DNA of 9,356 bases from Promethearchaeota archaeon (GTDB taxonomy: Archaea; Asgardarchaeota; Lokiarchaeia; Sigyniarchaeales; SOKP01), in the NCBI GenBank assembly GCA_004524385.1, contig SDNM01000040.1, positions 1 to 9,356 of the forward strand. The letters are read 5' to 3'. Every line of letters starts with the position of its first letter. Position 1 is the stretch's first letter. The translations under genes and the position numbers were made by a program. Under the pieces are notes generated by a model. It did not search any database. It was not told the origin of the DNA and saw only the letters and a program-made list of their open reading frames with translations. This document shows, one piece after another, positions 1-6,896 of this stretch.

Positions 1-2
1 AG

Positions 3-782
3 AGGGAAGCAGAGGAATTGCCTATTACTTTCGCTATGGAGAAAATCCTTTTCTTATATTATTTGAGAGAGAACGACGTCCTTACAGATGAGCAGCTTAA
101 TAGCGAAATGTCGGAAGTAGTAAATATAAAATCTGACACTTTTAATATTGATAAAGGGGGTTTAATAGAAAATCGATGGTATTTTGGTAAGAAAGATATC
201 TATAAGATCTTTAAATTTATTAAAGAATACAATCCAGGATTTTTCAATATCATTGATAGACTCCAGCTTGAGTTGGCTGATAATATCGAACGGTTATCTA
301 AGGATCCAATATATATGGACTCTTCTGCACAAGAAATCGTATATAAAGGAACTGAACTTAATGTAATGATCTATCTTTACAATAACGCACCTGAAGAAAA
401 AGAATATCGTATTAAAGTTATCGCACCTGGTTTTGATCCAAAAGAAATTATATTAGATATCGAAGTTGAGGGGCGAGGATCTTATCAAATTCCGAATAAA
501 CCAATTCCTCTGTTCTCTACTGGTGAAGATATTTGTGGAACAATGTCAATAATGTTAGAGAATGGAGATACAACATGGCTTACATTAGAACCCAAAGAAA
601 TTGGGGAACAGACAATCCAAATCTTTTTAGAAACAGCTGATGGTACAATAATAGAAGGAAAAACAAGATCCGTAAAAGTTTCTAAAGATTTAAAATCTCA
701 GTTAAAGAAATTAACATCTTTTGGCTCAATAATCGGTGGCCTCGCTGCTCCTATCGGTAGAATGCTTACTGCTGGTGGTTAA
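3..782 (+). CDS. Hypothetical protein with probable C-terminal beta-sandwich domain, 5' end open
   Basis: I do not recognise this protein family. The frame stays open to the left edge (Arg-Glu-Ala-Glu-Glu precede the TTG at 18), so the true start is probably outside the window; TTG 18 or ATG 36 are possible internal starts. Numbering from TTG 18, residues 1-95 look helical and charged. Residues about 100-225 alternate short hydrophobic strands with turns (for example YKGTELNVMIYLYNN and EIILDIEVEG), as in an Ig-like or CARDB-like beta sandwich. The last 20 residues are small and hydrophobic (GSIIGGLAAPIGRM), which could be a protein-contact or membrane-touching tail. No signal peptide or catalytic motif is visible. 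A 189-nt AT-rich gap with T runs separates it from metV, so it is probably a separate transcription unit. That it is a gene is fairly sure; its function is unknown. Confidence 0.7.
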   Translation, partial: REAEELPITFAMEKILFLYYLRENDVLTDEQLNSEMSEVVNIKSDTFNIDKGGLIENRWYFGKKDIYKIFKFIKEYNPGFFNIIDRLQLELADNIERLSKDPIYMDSSAQEIVYKGTELNVMIYLYNNAPEEKEYRIKVIAPGFDPKEIILDIEVEGRGSYQIPNKPIPLFSTGEDICGTMSIMLENGDTTWLTLEPKEIGEQTIQIFLETADGTIIEGKTRSVKVSKDLKSQLKKLTSFGSIIGGLAAPIGRMLTAGG

Positions 783-800
783 GACTATTTTAAATTAATA

Positions 801-868
801 TCTTTTTTTTTCATTTTTTTATTTTTCGTAAAACTATTTCTTTTTTTAAAAAAATTAGTATTTTTTTT
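801..868 (+). terminator. Oligo-T terminator region after the first gene
   Basis: The coding-strand DNA carries a series of T runs beginning about 20 nt after the stop codon: 9 T at 803-811, 7 T at 814-820, 5 T at 822-826, 8 T at 840-847 and 8 T at 861-868. No GC-rich stem precedes them. Intrinsic termination in archaea typically uses such T runs, so this is inferred to end transcription of the upstream gene. In an AT-rich genome part of this could be base composition. Confidence 0.5.
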
Positions 869-928
869 AGACATAAATTTATCAAAATTAATATTAAAAT
901 TTTAATAATTTGAATATTTCTCTATCAT

Positions 929-942
929 GAATATATATTTTT
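929..942 (+). promoter_or_regulatory. Possible TATA-box promoter of the metV-metF operon
   Basis: An alternating AT stretch (atatatattt at 931-940) lies about 30-40 nt before the metV ATG. If it acts as an archaeal TATA box, transcription would start near 960-965 and leave a leader of roughly ten nucleotides. This fits the absence of any Shine-Dalgarno sequence before metV. The surroundings are so AT-rich that the match alone is weak evidence. Confidence 0.3.
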
Positions 943-971
943 CATAATAAAACAAAATTATTGATTATAAA

Positions 972-1643
972 ATGGTAGTAATTACAACAAAAAAGCCGGT
1001 TGATGAAGTTCTAAAAGTATTGAAGGAAAATGATGTGAGATCTCTTGTTGTTGTTTCTTGTGGTGTATGTGCTGCATTATGTCAGACAGGAGGAACAGAG
1101 GGTTTAAAGAAATGGACGGAGATATTAGAAAAGGAAGGTTTTGATATTTTAGTTGGCATTGTGTCTGAAGATGTATGCGACAATAGAGTTATGATGAAGG
1201 ATTTAAGAAAAATTGATGATTCTGTTAAAGATGCAGATGCAATTCTAACATTAAGTTGTGGACTCGGAGTTCAATCTATAGTCCAAGTACTTAGTAAGAA
1301 ACACCCCAATAAAAAGGTATTTGTAACTAATAATACGGAATTTATGGGAATGACAGAAAGAATCGGTCGGTTTAGAATGCGCTGTTTAGGTTGTGGAGAT
1401 TGCTTGTTGAATGAAACGGGAGGTATCTGTCCCGTAACTACCTGTGCTAAAGCTTTAATGAATGGACCTTGTGGGGGGATGGTCGATGGCAAATGTGAAG
1501 TTGGAAATTACGAGAGAGATTGCGGATGGGTACTAATATATAATCGCCTTAAAGCTATTGGACGGTTGGATTTATTTAGCAAATTAAGAGAACCTAGGGA
1601 TTGGTCCGATTCTGGACATCAGAGAGAGGTAATTTTTAGGTAG
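972..1643 (+). CDS. metV: MetV-like zinc/Fe-S subunit of methylenetetrahydrofolate reductase
   Basis: This is the small, cysteine-rich partner of MetF, as found in acetogens and other Wood-Ljungdahl organisms, where MetF and MetV together interconvert methylene- and methyl-tetrahydrofolate. The 223-residue length fits a full MetV. Residues 1-135 form the N-terminal domain with Cys30, Cys33, Cys37, Cys69 and Cys96. Residues 136-205 carry the family signature: CLGCGDC at 138-144, CPVTTC at 153-158, GPCGG at 166-169, then Cys175 and Cys184. These cysteines would hold a metal or Fe-S centre. ATG 972 is taken because the conserved N-terminal domain begins there; no Shine-Dalgarno site precedes it, which suggests a leaderless or short-leader message. 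The gene ends 12 nt before metF and is clearly co-transcribed with it. Assignment to the family is confident; the metal content and electron partner are inferred from relatives. Confidence 0.88.
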   Translation: MVVITTKKPVDEVLKVLKENDVRSLVVVSCGVCAALCQTGGTEGLKKWTEILEKEGFDILVGIVSEDVCDNRVMMKDLRKIDDSVKDADAILTLSCGLGVQSIVQVLSKKHPNKKVFVTNNTEFMGMTERIGRFRMRCLGCGDCLLNETGGICPVTTCAKALMNGPCGGMVDGKCEVGNYERDCGWVLIYNRLKAIGRLDLFSKLREPRDWSDSGHQREVIFR

Positions 1644-1647
1644 GAGG
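1643..1647 (+). promoter_or_regulatory. Shine-Dalgarno site of metF
   Basis: GGAGG begins at the last base of the metV stop codon and lies 8 nt before the metF ATG at 1656. It is a strong site, decides the metF start, and implies coupled translation of metV and metF. Confidence 0.8.
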
Positions 1648-1655
1648 GAGAGAAA

Positions 1656-2585
1656 ATGGCAGAGAAAAAGATTTATTCAAAGTTAGGAGAGATGATTTCA
1701 AAAGGGGAATTTGTTCTAACTGGAGAACTGGAACCTGAAAAGACTTGTGATCTTTCTCACACTATTCAAGAAGCAAAAGAAATGGCTCCTTATGTTGTAG
1801 CTGCAAATGTTACAGATAGCCCTCTTGCAATAGTGACAATTAATTCTATGGCAGCTTCTCATATAATACAGAGAGAAACGGGTTTAGAGTGTGTGTGGCA
1901 ATTAACGGTTAGAGATTGTAATAAAATAGGTTTAGCAGGACAAATTATGGGAGCTCAAGCTTTGGGTCTCCGTAATGTATTATCTCTTACTGGTGATCAT
2001 ACTAACTTAGGTGATGTTCCTGAAGCAAAACCTGTTTTTGACCTTGATTCCGCAACGTTAGTTAAGCTTGTAAGAGAAATGGTGGATACAGGAAAAATTA
2101 ATGATAATGAAATTGAACATCCACCGACTATGCATGTTGGTGCTGCTGCTAATCCAAACGCAGATCCAATGGAGGCCGAGATTTTAAAAATCGGAAGAAA
2201 AGCCGAAGCGGGAGCAGAATTCATACAAACACAAGTTGTTTATGACCTTGACATGACGATTGAATTTTTACGAGCAATTCAAAAGTATAAAGTCCCTGTA
2301 TTTTTAGGTATATTTCCAATGAAAAGTTATGGGATTGCGAAGGGTTTTGATATGTTTGTTCCCGGTGTTGACGTGCCGAAAGATATTCTTGCTAAATGGA
2401 AAAGCGTTAAGACTAATGTGTCTGACAAAAAGGAACAAAAAGATACATACGATCAATTAAACTATGAGTTCTTTAAACCTTTTATTTCAGAACTTAAATC
2501 AAAAAATTTGTTAAATGGCGTACACTGTATGGCCGTGCATTACACGAGAATTTTTCCAAAGCTAAACAAAGTCATAAAAGGGTAA
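1656..2585 (+). CDS. metF: Methylenetetrahydrofolate reductase catalytic subunit (MetF)
   Basis: MetF is a TIM-barrel flavoprotein that catalyses 5,10-methylene-THF to 5-methyl-THF and, in methylotrophic metabolism, the reverse. Visible family landmarks are the early glutamate in TGELEPE (Glu24, matching the catalytic Glu28 of E. coli MetF), the NVTDSP strand at 51-56, the QLTVRD segment at 82-87, LTGDH at 111-115 (Asp114 in the flavin-contact position), the EAKPVFDLD stretch at 123-131, and FIQTQVVYD with Gln193 in the folate-binding glutamine position. At 309 residues it is a single-domain MetF, without the regulatory domain of eukaryotic enzymes. It starts at ATG 1656 behind a strong Shine-Dalgarno site. 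The adjacent metV supplies the second subunit. The pterin carrier could be tetrahydrofolate or a related cofactor; sequence alone does not settle this. Confidence 0.92.
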   Translation: MAEKKIYSKLGEMISKGEFVLTGELEPEKTCDLSHTIQEAKEMAPYVVAANVTDSPLAIVTINSMAASHIIQRETGLECVWQLTVRDCNKIGLAGQIMGAQALGLRNVLSLTGDHTNLGDVPEAKPVFDLDSATLVKLVREMVDTGKINDNEIEHPPTMHVGAAANPNADPMEAEILKIGRKAEAGAEFIQTQVVYDLDMTIEFLRAIQKYKVPVFLGIFPMKSYGIAKGFDMFVPGVDVPKDILAKWKSVKTNVSDKKEQKDTYDQLNYEFFKPFISELKSKNLLNGVHCMAVHYTRIFPKLNKVIKG

Positions 2586-2607
2586 AAAAGTTAATCATTT
2601 AAATTGC

Positions 2608-2629
2608 TTTATTTTTTAAACTTTTTTTA
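2608..2629 (+). terminator. Oligo-T terminator after metF
   Basis: Two T runs (6 T at 2612-2617 and 7 T at 2622-2628) lie within 45 nt of the metF stop, without a GC-rich hairpin. This is consistent with archaeal-type termination of the metV-metF transcript ahead of the separately promoted methyltransferase gene. Confidence 0.45.
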
Positions 2630-2650
2630 TACTCATTATTGAAAATTGAC

Positions 2651-2688
2651 TATATAAATTAATTTTCTCAAGTAAAAAAAGTATAAAA
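2651..2688 (+). promoter_or_regulatory. Possible promoter region of the DNA methyltransferase gene
   Basis: Two TATA-like elements occur: tatataaatt at 2651-2660 and gtataaaa at 2681-2688, the latter preceded by an A run that could act as a BRE. The second would place a transcription start near 2710 and leave a short leader before ATG 2730, which has no Shine-Dalgarno site. The 144-nt gap after metF and the T runs at its start support an independent promoter, but the exact box is uncertain. Confidence 0.3.
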
Positions 2689-2729
2689 CCATCAACTATT
2701 TAGACTTGATAAACTATATTTAAAATTAG

Positions 2730-4700
2730 ATGATTTTAAATGAGAATAATTATAGCGGAAATGAGTCAATAGGGCAAATTTTCACTCCAAACTATATTGC
2801 AAAATTTATGGTTAATAATGTATTAAATTTTCTCGGAGATAAAAAAAAAAAACCTTGTGATTTAAAAGTTTTAGAGCCATCGGTCGGAGAAGGAATTTTT
2901 TTAAAATACCTTATTAAAAACAATTTTTCTGACATTTCTGCCTATGAGATAGATGATCGCCTAAAAGATCATCTTTTAAGTACTTATTCGAGTGTAAAAT
3001 TCAAATTTGAAAATTTTCTTGGTTCGAAGATTAATGAAAAATTTGATTTAATTGTAGGAAATCCTCCCTATTTAGGTCAAAACTATAATGCAGAAATTTT
3101 TCAAGATTATGTTAAGAAGTATCCAGTATGCGAAAAATTCTTCGTAGGAAATATGGATATATTTTATTATTTTATTCATTTAGGAATATTAAAATTGAAT
3201 CCTGGAGGATTTTTATCATTCATTACGACAAATTATTGGATTACGAAATCCGAAAAAACAGGTATAAAATTATTAAAACCTCATATCTTAGATGAATGTA
3301 ATATCCTTCAGTATATAGATTTAGCTAACATGAAATTATTTCCCGGAGCAAAAGGTCAAAATAACTGTATTTTTATTTTAGAAAAAAAAGATAATGAGAA
3401 ATTACAAAATAATGATAAAGAGATTGATATAATTAAAATTGGCAAGAAAACTAGTTCAATTATGTCCGATTACGAGTTTAATAAAAAAGTTTTTGTAGAG
3501 CTATATAATAAGCGGGATTCTGAACATATTAGGAGATATAAATCAGCTTTAACCAATAAAAAGCTAGAACGGACAGGTAGTTGGAAATTAAGCTATCCAA
3601 GACAATTAAAAACTATCATAGAGTTGATAGAGGATAAATGCAAGAGGGATGGAAAAACTCTATTGTTGAAAGATCTTTTTATTGTTCGCAATGGAATTAT
3701 TTTTATCAAGGATGATATCTTCATTTTAAAAGAGGGAAAGAATTTAAAAATTAAAAATGGAAATTTTTTCATATTAATCAATAAGGAGTTCTTTCAATTA
3801 AATGAAAAAGAGATATCCAAATTAAAAAAGATATTCAAAAGTAAAGTTATTAAACCCTATGGTCATGACTCATCTCAAGGGTATGATTATGCTATTTATT
3901 TCAATACGGAAGAAATTAAATCACTCAATCATCCAGAGAGAATCAGTTATTATGAACTGAATTACCCAAATCTCTCTAATTATATATTACAATTTAAAAA
4001 TCAATTACAAAAAATTCTTATTAATGCTAGAGAAAAACCTGAAAATTATTTCTACCCGAGAAGAGGAGCTGTTATTAGAGGAGCTGATAAGGATAATAAG
4101 GAAATTTTAATAAACCTCGAGAATAAGTATGATGCAGGAAAAAAAATATTTATTAAATTTATAACTCAACAAAATGAATTTGGTTATTCTGATGGACAAT
4201 ACTATGCAACATCAGATACTTATTTCCTTTGGCCTAAGGTTTCTGAAGATAATATAGATTATCCATTCATGCTTGCATATCTAAATTCAAAACTGATATA
4301 CTATATTTTTAAAATAAAGAGCATTAAAATAAAGAGAAGTAAAACAAAACTTGAAAATGAGATAGCAATCCCGAATAAAGGTTTATTTTGCGACCCAGAA
4401 TCAATGGATCCACTTCCAGAAATAAGACTAATTAGAACTCTCTCGCGAGCTCTTATAGAAATTAATAGTTCCTTTAAAAATATACCTGAGGAATCATATT
4501 ATGATTATTTTTTTAATAAAATTGATAATTGTGATTATTTTTATAATACTAATGATGAATTAAAAACATTATTACTTAGTGCAATTGCAAAAAGGGATGA
4601 AAATTTTATTCTAAAAATAATTGACAGCCTATTTTTTGAATTATTTGGTCTAGAAGAGGAAGAAATTGATAAATTAATAGAAACTTATTATGAATTTTAA
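2730..4700 (+). CDS. N6-adenine DNA methyltransferase, Eco57I/TaqI-like, with C-terminal target recognition region
   Basis: The protein should transfer a methyl group from S-adenosylmethionine to the N6 of adenine in DNA. Motifs run in the order of gamma-class enzymes: motif X IGQIFTP at 14-20, motif I LEPSVGEGIF at 48-57 (SAM binding), an acidic residue in YEID near 73, and catalytic motif IV NPPY at 111-114. Residues about 290-550 are a long region resembling the TaqI-like C-terminal specificity domain, and a helical tail follows to residue 656. The protein starts directly with motif X, so there is no N-terminal PD-(D/E)XK nuclease as in type IIG enzymes, and no neighbouring restriction gene is visible. 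It may be a solitary methyltransferase or the remnant of a restriction-modification system. It looks even richer in A/T, Lys, Asn and Ile codons than its neighbours and interrupts a metabolic region, which hints at transfer. A run of 12 A at 2841-2852 encodes Lys38-41. Confidence 0.85.
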   Translation: MILNENNYSGNESIGQIFTPNYIAKFMVNNVLNFLGDKKKKPCDLKVLEPSVGEGIFLKYLIKNNFSDISAYEIDDRLKDHLLSTYSSVKFKFENFLGSKINEKFDLIVGNPPYLGQNYNAEIFQDYVKKYPVCEKFFVGNMDIFYYFIHLGILKLNPGGFLSFITTNYWITKSEKTGIKLLKPHILDECNILQYIDLANMKLFPGAKGQNNCIFILEKKDNEKLQNNDKEIDIIKIGKKTSSIMSDYEFNKKVFVELYNKRDSEHIRRYKSALTNKKLERTGSWKLSYPRQLKTIIELIEDKCKRDGKTLLLKDLFIVRNGIIFIKDDIFILKEGKNLKIKNGNFFILINKEFFQLNEKEISKLKKIFKSKVIKPYGHDSSQGYDYAIYFNTEEIKSLNHPERISYYELNYPNLSNYILQFKNQLQKILINAREKPENYFYPRRGAVIRGADKDNKEILINLENKYDAGKKIFIKFITQQNEFGYSDGQYYATSDTYFLWPKVSEDNIDYPFMLAYLNSKLIYYIFKIKSIKIKRSKTKLENEIAIPNKGLFCDPESMDPLPEIRLIRTLSRALIEINSSFKNIPEESYYDYFFNKIDNCDYFYNTNDELKTLLLSAIAKRDENFILKIIDSLFFELFGLEEEEIDKLIETYYEF

Positions 4701-4712
4701 TAAAGTTTCAAG

Positions 4713-4733
4713 ATAATATAAAATATTATTTTT
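4713..4733 (+). terminator. Hairpin plus T-run terminator between convergent genes
   Basis: A perfect 7-bp inverted repeat (ataatat at 4713-4719 and atattat at 4723-4729, loop of 3) is followed by a T run to 4733. It sits in the 34-nt gap between the convergent stop codons of the methyltransferase and corrinoid protein genes, so it probably ends the plus-strand transcript. The stem is entirely A/T and weak. On the minus strand no T run follows it, so its effect on the opposing operon is doubtful. Confidence 0.5.
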
Positions 4734-4734
4734 A

Positions 4735-5361
4735 CTATCCAATAACACTTAGGAGATAATTCTTTGCTGAATGCGGATCCTCTCCATAGAAATCTGCTCC
4801 TATTTCTTCTGCAAACTCTTTAGTTACAGGAGCTCCTCCAAGCAAGATTCTAACTTTATCCCTTAATCCTGCCTCTTTTATTGCCTTTACTACATTTTCC
4901 ATCTCTACCATAGTAATTGTAAGAAGGGCACTTAATCCAACTGCGAAAGGATTATGCTCTTTTATTGCCTCTACAAATTTTTCTGGAGGAATGTCAGTTC
5001 CAAGATCTATCACTTCAAATCCCGCACATTTTAGCACAGATTCTACTAAGGTCTTACCAATGTCATGTAGATCTCCCTTGACTGTACCAAGGACGAACTT
5101 TCCCAAGGATTTCGTATTTTCTCCTTTTTCAAGTAATGGTTTTAGAATTTCCATCCCTTCTTCCATTGCTCTTGAGGCGACCAGTAAATCCGGAATATAA
5201 TATTCATCTTTTTGAAACAATTCTCCTACTTTATCCATAGCTGGAATCAACGCTTTGTTTAAAATATCTTCTGCGCTGTTTCCTTCCTCTAAAAGTGTAT
5301 TTATTCTTTCTACAGTATCTTTATTATTTCCTTCTACTACTAATTCTTTTAATTTTTCCAT
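4735..5361 (-). CDS. Corrinoid (B12-binding) methyl-carrier protein, MtaC/MttC-like
   Basis: This is a small methyl-carrier protein that holds a cobamide whose cobalt accepts a methyl group from a substrate-specific methyltransferase and passes it to a second methyltransferase. Residues 1-85 form the helical cap domain found in methionine synthase and methylamine/methanol corrinoid proteins. Residues 88-208 form the Rossmann-like B12 domain with GDLHDIGK at 96-103, where His99 of the DxHxxG motif is the expected lower cobalt ligand; SALLTITM at 144-151 and GGAPVT at 175-180 complete the signature. The 208-residue length is typical. ATG 5361 follows a GAGGTG site by 5 nt. It is the last gene of the three-gene minus-strand operon, 14 nt after the UroD-like methyltransferase, its likely methyl donor or acceptor partner. 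The methylated substrate cannot be read from this protein. Confidence 0.93.
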   Translation of the reverse strand: MEKLKELVVEGNNKDTVERINTLLEEGNSAEDILNKALIPAMDKVGELFQKDEYYIPDLLVASRAMEEGMEILKPLLEKGENTKSLGKFVLGTVKGDLHDIGKTLVESVLKCAGFEVIDLGTDIPPEKFVEAIKEHNPFAVGLSALLTITMVEMENVVKAIKEAGLRDKVRILLGGAPVTKEFAEEIGADFYGEDPHSAKNYLLSVIG

Positions 5362-5366
5362 TATAG

Positions 5367-5372
5367 CACCTC
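5367..5372 (-). promoter_or_regulatory. Shine-Dalgarno site of the corrinoid protein gene
   Basis: The minus strand reads GAGGTG here, 5 nt before ATG 5361 and just downstream of the preceding stop codon. It is the same hexamer at the same spacing as before the UroD-like gene, and it fixes this start. Confidence 0.8.
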
Positions 5373-5375
5373 TCT

Positions 5376-6881
5376 TTATTCAATATTTATAGGATATTTA
5401 CCATATTTTTTGACAGCTTCAACCATCGCCTTAAAATTTTCAGGTTTAACATAATCTGGGACGGAATTTGAGGCTGCTACGCCATAACCGCCCCCTGGAG
5501 CAAGTTCTTTAATTCTTTTTTTCACAGCCGCATCTACTTCTTCCACAGTACCTCTAGTCAATGTATATTCAAGGTCAATATTCCCAAAAATACAAAATCT
5601 ATTGCCATATTCTTTCTTAACAGCTACAATATCCATTGCCTGAGGCTCAATTGGGTGAATTGCCTTGACACCACAATCTATTAAATCGTTAAAAACAGCC
5701 ATAAAATTGCCATCAGAATGAAAAATAAACGGAATGCCCGCATTTTCAAGGATCTTTCCAATTTGTTTATACCAGGGAAAGACATATTTTCTATAAATTT
5801 TAGGATTAACAAAACATCCCCCTGTATGAGCCAAATCATCTGACATTAGAACAGCTCCAAGTTTTGGCACATTGACTAATCTTTCTGCGATCCTTACGTA
5901 AGAGGAACCGATCTTCTCGAACAGAGCTTCCACTAATTCTATGTTATCATATAGTGCGTATGAAAAATTTGTCAATCCCATAGACTGTGAAGTATTTCCA
6001 AAAACCGCTGCGGGTGAGAGTAATCCTAAAATTTTCATTTTGGGTGGTAACAACTCAGCAATTTCATAAAATGAAGAGAGATCTACCTCATTCGGGTCAG
6101 GCCAAGGGAATTCTTTAAATTCCTCCATTGTTTTAATTCTACCTTCACTCTCCGTTATCCAACTCCTCTCATCACCCTTTGCTTGCCTCATTACCCGAGG
6201 AGTAAAAAAAGGCGGAACCACAGGTACAAAATCATAGCCGGCTCGGATATAAAACTCAACATCATCTGCAGCTGTTTGGACTTCACGACCTATAAACCAT
6301 TCTTTAATGGGGATTTCAATTTCAGCTTCAAATAGGGGAACACGATCAGGTTGCTCTCGCCTTATTACAGCCTCTAATCTCGAGAAATCTGGATCTAGAG
6401 GAACGCCGCCAAGCTCCCCCTCTATGATAATCGGTTTAGCAGCTACTTTAAGCTTTTTTTTTGAAAGCTTGTTTTTAATTTTCTTCCATAAACTTAATTG
6501 CTCTATCTCACCTATGGAATCCTTAACTTTAAGAGTAACTCCTCCAAATTCGGGTGTAATGAAGCTAATTTTAAGTACATGTTTACCATCTGATAAATTC
6601 TCTCCTTTTATACGAATATATAATTTTGAATTCTTCGCAAATTCGACTAATTCTTTTAATGGTTCACTAGAAACCTTAAAAATACGACCTCCTAATTCAA
6701 GCTCGACATTTTCTTCAGGAATTGAGATCTCTCCATCAATAGTTATTTTAAGTTGAAGCATCCCGCTTATTTTTACAGGGGTCATTGTGTTTTTAAAAGT
6801 AAAAGTAAACCCATCTTCTATATTCTGTAGGCTTCCCCTTTCATAAACTTTATTCACTAAAAATCCCGGAATATAAACCAT
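5376..6881 (-). CDS. UroD/MtaA-family corrinoid methyltransferase with N-terminal DUF6379-like beta domain
   Basis: Residues about 166-498 are a uroporphyrinogen-decarboxylase-fold TIM barrel of the type used by corrinoid-dependent methyltransferases such as MtaA, CmuA and O-demethylase components. Landmarks are EQPDRVPLFE at 176-185, HSDGN at 388-392, IHPIEP at 408-413, FGNIDL at 432-437 and a VPDYVKPENF strand-helix at 474-483. Together with the corrinoid gene 14 nt downstream, this indicates methyl transfer to or from a cobamide, not heme synthesis. Residues 1-122 are an extra beta-rich domain; its GSLQN, EDGFTFTFKNT, LSDGKHVLKIS and FGGVTLKVKD pattern resembles the C-glycoside deglycosidase beta subunit (DUF6379). 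A lysine-rich linker (about 123-165) joins them. At 501 residues it is far longer than the usual 330-390. The usual HxCx(n)C zinc ligands of MtaA are not evident: His388 is followed by Ser-Asp, and a Ser/Asn stretch replaces the distal Cys. ATG 6881 follows GAGGTG by 5 nt. Family assignment is strong, the extra-domain identity moderate, and the substrate unknown. Confidence 0.85.
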   Translation of the reverse strand: MVYIPGFLVNKVYERGSLQNIEDGFTFTFKNTMTPVKISGMLQLKITIDGEISIPEENVELELGGRIFKVSSEPLKELVEFAKNSKLYIRIKGENLSDGKHVLKISFITPEFGGVTLKVKDSIGEIEQLSLWKKIKNKLSKKKLKVAAKPIIIEGELGGVPLDPDFSRLEAVIRREQPDRVPLFEAEIEIPIKEWFIGREVQTAADDVEFYIRAGYDFVPVVPPFFTPRVMRQAKGDERSWITESEGRIKTMEEFKEFPWPDPNEVDLSSFYEIAELLPPKMKILGLLSPAAVFGNTSQSMGLTNFSYALYDNIELVEALFEKIGSSYVRIAERLVNVPKLGAVLMSDDLAHTGGCFVNPKIYRKYVFPWYKQIGKILENAGIPFIFHSDGNFMAVFNDLIDCGVKAIHPIEPQAMDIVAVKKEYGNRFCIFGNIDLEYTLTRGTVEEVDAAVKKRIKELAPGGGYGVAASNSVPDYVKPENFKAMVEAVKKYGKYPINIE

Positions 6882-6886
6882 AATTA

Positions 6887-6892
6887 CACCTC
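6887..6892 (-). promoter_or_regulatory. Shine-Dalgarno site of the UroD-like methyltransferase gene
   Basis: The minus strand reads GAGGTG, 5 nt before ATG 6881. It lies in the 15-nt gap after the glycyl radical enzyme stop codon and supports translation of the two genes from one message. Confidence 0.8.
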
Positions 6893-6896
6893 TTTT

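Noticed and set aside
783..971. Small RNA, tRNA or CRISPR-like structure in the first intergenic gap
   Set aside because: Only homopolymer T/A runs and AT-rich sequence are visible; there are no spaced repeats, no cloverleaf and no GC-rich stems.
2714..2724. TATA-like ctatatttaaa directly before the methyltransferase ATG
   Set aside because: It lies only about 6 nt from the start codon, too close to place a transcription start at or before the ATG.
2730..4700. Type IIG fused restriction-modification enzyme
   Set aside because: The protein begins directly with motif X; there is no N-terminal nuclease domain, and I see no PD-(D/E)XK pattern in the C-terminal part.
6307..6756. 149-codon open frame on the plus strand inside the UroD-like gene
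   Set aside because: It is antisense to a well-supported coding region with conserved domains, has no ribosome binding site and shows a low-complexity Ser/Ile/Pro composition typical of a shadow frame.
5376..6881. HemE, uroporphyrinogen decarboxylase of heme synthesis
   Set aside because: The extra N-terminal domain, the methyltransferase-like HSDGN and GNID segments, and the adjacent corrinoid protein gene point to methyl transfer.
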